NCBI GenBank assembly: GCA_029061605.1
Contig: JAIDRT010000038.1
Span: 1 to 43,845 of the forward strand
Direction of reading: 5' to 3'
From: Clostridia bacterium
GTDB lineage: Bacteria > Bacillota > Clostridia > Christensenellales > UBA3700
DNA length: 43,845 bases
Shown: one piece after another, positions 14,928 through 22,000 of the stretch
Layout of the letters: every line of letters begins with the position of its first letter
Position numbering within the stretch: the first letter of the stretch is position 1
Notes under the pieces: model-generated
The model's database searches: none
What the model was told of the DNA's origin: nothing
The model's input: only the letters and a program-made list of their open reading frames with translations
Program-made: the position numbers and the translations under genes

Positions 14928-16361
14928 TTACAGATCCATATCAAATCCGTGTTTTTTTATATTTCGCAAGTTACGCAACCCTTTTAAGGCTTTGCCGCCT
15001 GCTTTTGCGGTTTTGACACTAGTGCCGGCCAAGCCCTTGTTATTTTGCCAACTTGTCCTTAACTTATCTTTCATAGCGCCCATTTTGTTGCTTACGCCTT
15101 TACCAAATCCAATCGCATTGCCATCCTTATCCTTGAATCCGCCGGTAAGCATCGTTCCCACTGCTCCGCCTAGTTTTCCTGCACCTTGAATAAGTCCGCG
15201 TTCCCTTTTCCCGGTATAAGCATTGTATTGTCCAAAAGTCATACGCGCCGCGCCTTTGACGGCTCTGCTAGTTCCCATAATACCGGCAAACATCGTCCTA
15301 AATCCGTGCGCTGCCTGTCTACTCTCTTGCGCATCCGTTCCAAGCAATCTGGCAAAGAATACCTGTCCGTTGGATATGGTCAACGCGCCGCAGATTATGA
15401 GTAATACTTGCATCAATGCTGTTAAGAAAGCATTGCCCGGTATGCTCAACTTACTTATATGCGGCAATAGGATAACGTATATATTGACAGCAAATACCGA
15501 ACCGTATGCGACTAACGTCTTAGATATCGCCGTCTCTCGCCATAACTTAAATTTGGCGCCGTCATCAAGCGGTAACGTGGACATTATAAGTGGAGACGTC
15601 AGGAAGATAAACACAAGGTCATATAGTCTAGTAACAAGTCCCATTATCGCCATAAACATTGTGATGGTAATAATTACTGCCGCCGGTAAGCCGATAAAGA
15701 AATCGTATTTATCTATATTGACTATTTGGTCGCCATTTGGTTTCTTAATATTTTCAAACATCCAATCAGTATCATAAGTTCCAAAAACTTTATCTGGCGT
15801 TACACCGTTCCAACTGTTTTTTATACTACCATCTTCATTTGTACCAAAAATTTCTTTCATACCTCTCATTACGCCGTCTTCGTCTTCGTGCGCATAATCG
15901 GTATTCTCTGACCAAGCATCATCCGGAATAGACGCCGCAAAAAGTTGTTGTCCAATAGTTAAATTGGAGCCTTGATTAAAGGCGACGTTGACTTCCGCAA
16001 GCACACAGTTTGCGCCGAATATAAAGCCAAATAGGCAGATGACTACAATTATCATAGATAACATTGAAATGAACATCTTGCCAACAATCTGCGCAACTGT
16101 CTTTTTGATCACTACCATATTCTTGATTATTGCAATAGTAGTAAAGATGAACAAACAAAATACGCCAATGACCAATATAGCCCAGAAAACGCTCGTTACA
16201 GTCTTGTTCCCTAGAAAATAGAGCAACAATGACTCTTCCTTACCATCGACTTTTATTGTTTCGATACCCGAGAATACCGAAAAAAGTTGCATCACCATAT
16301 CCACAAGCCGAGATAAACCAATTTGCAACCACATTAAAATTTTTAGAAAAAATATTTTCAT
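14928..16361 (-). CDS. VirB6-like polytopic conjugation channel protein
   Basis: This 477-residue protein has an N-terminal helix (KIFFLKILMWLQIGLSRLVD), several further hydrophobic helices with a central extracellular loop (about 130-200), a block of helices (VIITITMFMAIMGLVTRLYDLVFIFLTSPLIM), and a Gly/Lys-rich cytosolic tail. This topology and its place just upstream of VirB4 match the VirB6/TrbL-like proteins of Gram-positive type IV secretion systems. Identification rests on topology and context, since these proteins diverge quickly. It ends 11 bases before the VirB4 start. Confidence 0.78.
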   Translation of the reverse strand: MKIFFLKILMWLQIGLSRLVDMVMQLFSVFSGIETIKVDGKEESLLLYFLGNKTVTSVFWAILVIGVFCLFIFTTIAIIKNMVVIKKTVAQIVGKMFISMLSMIIVVICLFGFIFGANCVLAEVNVAFNQGSNLTIGQQLFAASIPDDAWSENTDYAHEDEDGVMRGMKEIFGTNEDGSIKNSWNGVTPDKVFGTYDTDWMFENIKKPNGDQIVNIDKYDFFIGLPAAVIITITMFMAIMGLVTRLYDLVFIFLTSPLIMSTLPLDDGAKFKLWRETAISKTLVAYGSVFAVNIYVILLPHISKLSIPGNAFLTALMQVLLIICGALTISNGQVFFARLLGTDAQESRQAAHGFRTMFAGIMGTSRAVKGAARMTFGQYNAYTGKRERGLIQGAGKLGGAVGTMLTGGFKDKDGNAIGFGKGVSNKMGAMKDKLRTSWQNNKGLAGTSVKTAKAGGKALKGLRNLRNIKKHGFDMDL

Positions 16362-16367
16362 ATATCC

Positions 16368-16503
16368 TCTCTCCTCTTGATTTTTGCTCCCAAGCGTGTT
16401 AGAATAATTATATCTTAGGAGGTTTGTTTTATGAAAAAAACTATTGCTACTTGTTTGCTACTTATTTTAATTCTTTCTTGTGTTTTCTCTTTCGTCGCCT
16501 GCA
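16368..16503 (+). repeat. 136-bp direct repeat, copy 1 (promoter plus signal-peptide region)
   Basis: It is identical to 16864-16999 except one base near the end, covering the promoter, ribosome site and lipoprotein signal codons. The two copies are 496 bp apart. Confidence 0.95.
16377..16405 (+). promoter_or_regulatory. Promoter of lipoprotein copy 1
   Basis: -35 TTGATT (16377-16382), a 17-bp spacer, and -10 TAGAAT (16400-16405). AGGAGG lies at 16417-16422 before the ATG at 16431. Confidence 0.75.
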
Positions 16504-16832
16504 AAGATTCCGTTGATCCTATTGTTGGCAAGTATTACCGTAGTATAAGTAACTCAGTGTACGATTCTGCTTACTTAATTGTACGTAGTGATGGAACGGC
16601 AACTACTTATTGGTGCAAGCAAGCCAATACAGAAATCGGAGAAAGAGACGATTATACATCTTGGATACTTGATGAGGAATCTAATATCTATTTCTTTAAT
16701 GGCCGACGCGGTCAATCAAATCCTGACAAATGGATGCTTGTAGATGGAAATTTACAAAATCCTGAAATCGAACAACATATATTCCATCGCATTTCTGATT
16801 CCGAATGGCCTGACTATATCCCCAAGAATTAA
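16431..16832 (+). CDS. Element-borne lipoprotein, copy 1
   Basis: This 133-residue protein has a lipoprotein signal ending in lipobox FVAC. The mature domain begins VDPIVGKYYRSI and ends HRISDSEWPDYIPKN; its middle fits a small beta-rich fold of the kind that recurs in copy 2 (GTATTY, YFFNG, WMLVDG). It is transcribed against the conjugation operon from its own promoter, inside the transfer region, so it can be expressed when transfer genes are off. Small lipoproteins in such positions are often entry- or surface-exclusion factors, which is inference here. Confidence 0.8.
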   Translation: MKKTIATCLLLILILSCVFSFVACKDSVDPIVGKYYRSISNSVYDSAYLIVRSDGTATTYWCKQANTEIGERDDYTSWILDEESNIYFFNGRRGQSNPDKWMLVDGNLQNPEIEQHIFHRISDSEWPDYIPKN

Positions 16833-16834
16833 GC

Positions 16835-16855
16835 GTCTTTACAAATCATCTTTAC
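16835..16855 (-). repeat. GTAAAGAC cluster 4 (two units, one degenerate)
   Basis: On the minus strand GTAAAGAT and GTAAAGAC are separated by GATTT, two bases after the stop of lipoprotein copy 1. Confidence 0.85.
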
Positions 16856-16863
16856 CATTTAAT

Positions 16864-16999
16864 TCTCTCCTCTTGATTTTTGCTCCCAAGCGTGTTAGAA
16901 TAATTATATCTTAGGAGGTTTGTTTTATGAAAAAAACTATTGCTACTTGTTTGCTACTTATTTTAATTCTTTCTTGTGTTTTCTCTTTCGTCGCTTGCT
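16864..16999 (+). repeat. 136-bp direct repeat, copy 2
   Basis: The partner of 16368-16503, with one substitution (GTCGCT versus GTCGCC). It brings promoter and signal peptide to the second lipoprotein gene. Confidence 0.95.
16873..16901 (+). promoter_or_regulatory. Promoter of lipoprotein copy 2
   Basis: The same hexamers as copy 1: TTGATT (16873-16878), 17 bp, TAGAAT (16896-16901). Confidence 0.75.
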
Positions 17000-17340
17000 C
17001 CGATCCTATCGATCCTGTTGTCGGCAAATATGAATGGACTGCTCCAACAATAGATACCGACTCAAAATCATATTGGGATATTCGTGCAAATGGTACTGCC
17101 ACAAGTTATTCTATTTTCGTTAATGCTTATAATAATATGCAAATTGGAAGCACTCTTGAATATACTTGGACATACGATGAAAACACTCATATTTATACTT
17201 TTAAAGATGTTTTGGGTCGATATCAAGAGGCAGATGAATTTATCTTAGTTGACAATACTCTTAAAAGAGCAAATTCAAACTATTCAGGCTCTTATGGTCA
17301 CCGCATATCAGACTCCGAGTGGCCCGAGATCTTAAAATAA
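16927..17340 (+). CDS. Element-borne lipoprotein, copy 2
   Basis: This 137-residue paralog of the preceding gene has an identical 24-residue signal peptide ending FVAC. Its mature part is diverged but has the same plan: DPVVGKYEWT, GTATSY, YTWTYDENTHIYTFKD, EFILVDN, and the shared end HRISDSEWPE. The near-identity of the first 136 bp against strong divergence later suggests either selection on the mature domains or gene conversion of the 5' part. It has its own promoter and a strong terminator. Confidence 0.8.
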   Translation: MKKTIATCLLLILILSCVFSFVACSDPIDPVVGKYEWTAPTIDTDSKSYWDIRANGTATSYSIFVNAYNNMQIGSTLEYTWTYDENTHIYTFKDVLGRYQEADEFILVDNTLKRANSNYSGSYGHRISDSEWPEILK

Positions 17341-17354
17341 TCACAAGTGCTTCC

Positions 17355-17382
17355 GCCGTTCCTTAATCAGGGACGGCTTTTT
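17355..17382 (+). terminator. Terminator of lipoprotein copy 2
   Basis: GCCGTTCC (17355-17362) pairs with GGGACGGC (17370-17377) with one G-U, followed by T5. Confidence 0.9.
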
Positions 17383-17413
17383 CTATGCAGTGAGCACAAG
17401 AAAAAATATAGTT

Positions 17414-17447
17414 GTCTTTACAAATCGTCTTTACCATTTGTCTTTAC
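17414..17447 (-). repeat. GTAAAGAC cluster 5 (three units, 13-bp period)
   Basis: GTCTTTAC occurs on the plus strand at 17414, 17427 and 17440, all direct. The last unit includes the stop codon of the 74-residue gene (17444-17446). The 23 bases 17413-17435 are identical to 8313-8335 in the transposase gene. Confidence 0.9.
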
Positions 17448-17668
17448 CTACTCAAATACTTCTTTGCTATATCATCTAATATCTCACACACTTCCGAATA
17501 TTCATCAATGTACTCATATCTTGTTTCTCCAAGTATATGTTTGGTACTTTGATGTAGTGCTTGATACCTCTCAAGAACATCTTCTCTAACAAACGTTATG
17601 TCGAAAACTAATTGCTTACCCTCGAGATACTCTGCACTCAAAACCCACTTTCCTTTTACCTTGCTCAT
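17444..17668 (-). CDS. Hypothetical 74-residue protein
   Basis: An acidic small protein beginning SKVKGKWVLSAEYLEGKQLVFDITF with an alpha-helical C-terminal half. It starts 11 bases after the 305-residue gene's stop, so it is probably co-transcribed, though its ribosome site is weak (GGAAA). No family recognised. Confidence 0.6.
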   Translation of the reverse strand: MSKVKGKWVLSAEYLEGKQLVFDITFVREDVLERYQALHQSTKHILGETRYEYIDEYSEVCEILDDIAKKYLSR

Positions 17669-17679
17669 AATTGTATTTC

Positions 17680-18597
17680 CTATTTAGATATAAAGATGAA
17701 TTTACGACCACTCGTTTTCTTTTCCGGCTTTTTTGTCGTTTTATTTTTATCTTTAACTTTCTCTTGTAAATCTCCATTTTGCAACTTTTGTAACCTTGTT
17801 ACGTTTCTAAGATCCTCGAACGGCTTGGATAGTCTTTCATATTCTTGTTTATGTGTTTTTATTTTTTCTTCGATATTATTTGCCAGTTTTGCAACGCCTT
17901 CCATAATAGTTGTTTTGAGAGATTCTACATCCCCCTCTATTTCCTTTGTACGCCGTCTTTCTGGCGTGTATCTTCCAAAATCAATTTCGCTAAAAGCATC
18001 ATTGATACGGTCAAAAAAGTGGCTTGAAGAATCTGTTAAATGACTATTTATCCATTCTAACTTCTTTAATTTATCTCTTTTCGCTTTCATATCATTCAAG
18101 TCTTTAAGCCGTTTCTTTGATTCGTCCGGAGAAAGAGATTGCGCTAACAATTCGAAATTCTTTGCACTAATACGCTTTACATCAAAATTATCCAAATCTA
18201 TAAACCACTTACCGCCCGAATGCATCACGCCCAGTCTATAGTCTCCTTTCCTATCATACTCAAGTCCGTGCCTGTAGTCATACTCGTTGTAATAGACCAA
18301 TCCGTATAAATGGCTATTAAAAAGCATATCTGACATCTCTTTACCGCTTAACTTTGGACGTTGATACCGTTTGCCTTCTTCTCTATCCAAAATCTTAATC
18401 AAAGTAAATTCATAGTCTTCTGGATAACTTAATATGCAAAACGCCGTATCAAGCACATTTACCAAACCTTCACCGACTTCGATTTTATATCCCGCATATT
18501 TACAGTTATCGGGAATTCTAATCTCATACTTATTCTTATATCCTTTTATAAAGGTGGCTTGCTCTTTTTCTATGATAGAATTAAACCATTCCTGCAT
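17680..18597 (-). CDS. Hypothetical 305-residue protein with coiled-coil C-terminus
   Basis: The N-terminal half (1-170) looks globular, with strands such as KYEIRIPDNCKYAGYKIEV and GGKWFIDLDNFDVKRIS. From about 170 it is highly charged and helical (KKRLKDLNDMKAKRDKLKKLEW, then LANNIEEKIKTHKQEYERLS), suggesting a coiled coil, and it ends in a Lys-rich tail. There is no membrane segment. AAAGGAG precedes the ATG. Its place between the VirB2-like and VirB6-like genes suggests a transfer role, but no function can be named. Confidence 0.7.
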   Translation of the reverse strand: MQEWFNSIIEKEQATFIKGYKNKYEIRIPDNCKYAGYKIEVGEGLVNVLDTAFCILSYPEDYEFTLIKILDREEGKRYQRPKLSGKEMSDMLFNSHLYGLVYYNEYDYRHGLEYDRKGDYRLGVMHSGGKWFIDLDNFDVKRISAKNFELLAQSLSPDESKKRLKDLNDMKAKRDKLKKLEWINSHLTDSSSHFFDRINDAFSEIDFGRYTPERRRTKEIEGDVESLKTTIMEGVAKLANNIEEKIKTHKQEYERLSKPFEDLRNVTRLQKLQNGDLQEKVKDKNKTTKKPEKKTSGRKFIFISK

Positions 18598-18662
18598 AAT
18601 TTATCTCCTTTCCCAAAGGCTCTATTTTTTTTCTTGTGCTCGCAATAAACGCAGTATCTTGA

Positions 18663-18682
18663 GCGTCCTATTTTAAGGACGC
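18663..18682 (-). terminator. Intra-operon hairpin downstream of the VirB2-like gene
   Basis: GCGTCCT and AGGACGC form a 7-bp stem with a 6-base loop. No T run follows on the minus strand, so it may be a processing or stability hairpin rather than a terminator. Confidence 0.45.
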
Positions 18683-18700
18683 CCAATAACTGCTAGATGC

Positions 18701-19045
18701 TCATCCGAGTTTGGTTATAGGCGTACCTGCCCAAGCCGCGATACCCGAAACAACTAAAGGCAATCCTGCTGCTATTATAAAAATAACCAGGATACCCAAA
18801 ATAAGTTGCTTTATATATGCTTTAGCCTCTTGTTTCTCTTCCGCTTTTTTTGCCTTGATTATCTTTACTCCTATAAAGGCACCCCATAAGCCTATAAACA
18901 CTAAACCAAGACCAAGAAGCCACGGCCAAATAACTCCAATAAGGCTATTTAGTTGTGAGCCGAAATCTGTGAGATTATTCTCTAGCGTTCCGGTGTCGCC
19001 CGCAGCAGCGAGCATTGAAAACATTGAAAAAACTTTCATTTTCAT
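18701..19045 (-). CDS. Small two-helix membrane protein, VirB2/pilin-like candidate
   Basis: This 114-residue protein has a short N-terminal segment (MKVFSMFSMLAAAGDTGTLEN) that may be a signal, then two strong membrane helices (LIGVIWPWLLGLGLVFIGLWGAFIGVKII and QLILGILVIFIIAAGLPLVVSGIAAW) joined by a short Lys/Glu loop. This is the topology of VirB2/TrbC-type subunits and of the small membrane proteins found near VirD4 in Bacillota conjugative elements. Perfect AGGAGG before the ATG implies high expression. Confidence 0.65.
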   Translation of the reverse strand: MKMKVFSMFSMLAAAGDTGTLENNLTDFGSQLNSLIGVIWPWLLGLGLVFIGLWGAFIGVKIIKAKKAEEKQEAKAYIKQLILGILVIFIIAAGLPLVVSGIAAWAGTPITKLG

Positions 19046-19099
19046 ATGTATATCCTCCTAATTTTATTTTTTATATTCAGCGGTTTCCCGCATTATTGT

Positions 19100-22000
19100 T
19101 TAACTGACTTTTACCTTTAAACGCTTAGCAATTATCAGTACAACTACACCTATGACGGCAATGCAACCTACGACTATCAATGCAATGGACAGCCCATTGA
19201 GTTTATATTTAATATCCCACTCAATGACATTGACATTGCCAAACTCGTCCGAAAGTTCAAGTACGTAGTGACCTGGATCTTTCGCGACGCTTGATTGCGA
19301 CCAAGCAATTTCTTCTCCATCTTTTGTAAATTTAGCAGTTACTCCGTCTTTGTTCAATCTTGAGAACGATACAGTGTTCTTCGACCAAATCAACTCCACG
19401 TTCGGCGCGACGTTATCAATATTCAAATAAACTGTATAACTTTGATTTTGCTCAATGTCGCTAATAGTCAAAGTATATCTGCCAGTCTTATCCAAAACTA
19501 TATTTTTCTTTGTGTCATCAGAATAATCAAGTTTCACGTCCTCACCGTTAAACTTCGATAAGGATACAATTTGCTTGGCATCTAACTCTATATTCAAAGA
19601 TTGTGCGTTCTTAGGCAAGATTGTAAATGTAAATACAAGAGCGTTGCCAACAGCATCCGTTGCAGTAAGAACATATCTTCCCGACTCTGAATAATTTTTT
19701 GCGATGTCGGCGGCTTGTCCGTCTTTTATAATCTCAATACTTCCTTCTTCTGATAGCGCAAAAACAACGCTTTCTGTCGTTATCTGCCGGTTGATAATAT
19801 TAGACGCAAAGTCGACTTTGCGGTCAATAGTAAATTTCATATTGACAATATTGCCAGCGAGATCCTCTGCGCGAACAGCATAATTGCCGTGATCAGTAAA
19901 TATCTCTCCGCTTTTAATTTCTCTAATAACGGTATTGCCTTTCATTAGATATCCTTTAGCCCCATCTTCAAATGTTACAATTACCTCGTCCTTTGTTGCT
20001 CCGCTTTCTATAACGCCATTCAACGCCATTTCTGGCGGTGTAATATCCAACTCAATCACAATAGTTATTGTATTACCGTATCTATCGGACACGGTAACGG
20101 AATAAATCCCCTCTTCGGTTATTGGAACACCGTTGATAACCTCTTTGCCGTCTGCGACTTTCCATTCAGAGATCATCTCATTGATCGTCAGCGCAACTGG
20201 CGAATTCGTCAAATACCTTCCTCCTACGTTGACGATCTTACCGCCGTCAAGCGTATAATCTACCACGTTGTCAAGATATATTGTAAATGTCTCAGTATTG
20301 CCCACTCTGTCTGTTACAGTGAACGTATACATTCCGTTGCCACTAAGCACGTCACCTCGAGCGTACGTAGCGCTGATAGCGCTGGATCCAACTGTATATT
20401 TAACTCTGACGTTCGCCTCTGTCCAGTTTAACGAGAATGATTGATTTGTATAGCCGCCTTTCTCTAAGACAACATTGTTTGAATCCACTACATTAACCAC
20501 AGCGATTACAGTATCAATGCCAAATTTATATTCCATATAAAGATTATCGTCAGATTCGTTGTAAAGGTGGATCATAAACTGTCGTTCAACGCCTTCGCCT
20601 GCTAAGAATCCCAAAGAATACTCTTTATTCAGATTGTCGTACTCAATAATGTAATCAGTATAAATAACTTCTTTTCCTGTCTCGTCGTATGTATATACAA
20701 CTACGCCATTGCCAACAGCATAAGTAAAATACACGTCTTTGTTTGTTATGCTGCCTGCCGTAGTAGTAAGATTGCCGTTTGGCAAACCGCGTTCGTAGAA
20801 TATCGGCTCAGTCTCAATTACTCTTCCATATCGGTCCGTAATCACTGCAAAGAACTTTCCACCGGTTGTAAAGTTATACTCCAATGACGTAAAATCTATC
20901 TGCTTGCCCAAATCGTCTTGCTCTATCAAGATACGCTCGCCCGCTCCGTTTATTTTGTATATCTCAAGACGGACAATCTGATTGAGATTATCGTTTGTTG
21001 CAAAATATAACGTCAACTGACGGTTTGTGGGTCTCAAACTGTTGTATTCCATCGTCGGCTCTTTATTTGCTATATTGACTTTAAATTGGAATACGTTGCA
21101 AGAGCGATCATAAACTGTAATAGTATACTGTCCGCCGCCAAGAGATGCGTCCAGCACCGGCAACTCATCTCCCTGTACAAATATTGCAGACGTCAATCCT
21201 CTTCCCTCAATTTTTACAGTAGTAAACTTATCAACGTTGTCAAAGATGCTGTCGAATCTAAAAGACAAGTAATAAAAGACGTTAGCATTTTCTTCTGCAA
21301 AATCTTTATCAAATACCACTTCTTTCTTTGTGTTGTCACCTTGCTCAATCTCTGCGCGAATCTTCGGCGCTTCAATATCAATATAAACAACGTACTTCTG
21401 CGAGTTACCGCATAAGTCCTGTTCATTTACGAGATAATATCCCTGCTTATACATATTTGCACTCTCAAGCGCAGCCTTGATCGTTGATCCCAAAGCAATT
21501 TTAATTGACTTATTTTCTTGTAATGAATAATCGTCCGCCAAATATGTCAACGTAGTGAACGTTGGCGCCAATGCCACTGCCGCGCGCTTATACGTAAAAA
21601 CGCTGCGAATCTGCAACAATTCATAATCTTTATACTCTGACAAATATCCGGGTAAAGTCAAAGACTGTCGCACAAAAGCATATTCATCACTGCGTCCATC
21701 CTCGTCTTTTATAGTGTAATAGTTGTCGTTTCCTGATGACGACGCAACTTTTCTTGCGCTTACGTATCGACTTGCATACTTAGTCAAAACCTTATTAAGA
21801 TCATCACGTGACGTATAGACTTGCGACACGCCTTCATTTGTTGCCGATACGTATATCCAACCGTTAGTCACCTTCTGAACACGATAACGCTCTTCCATTG
21901 CCAAACTCCACTCATAAGCATCGTCATATTTTTCAAATGAATATCGACCGGATATGTCTGTTTCTGTTGGGCTTGTCCCAAAAATGTACGCAGGCAATGT

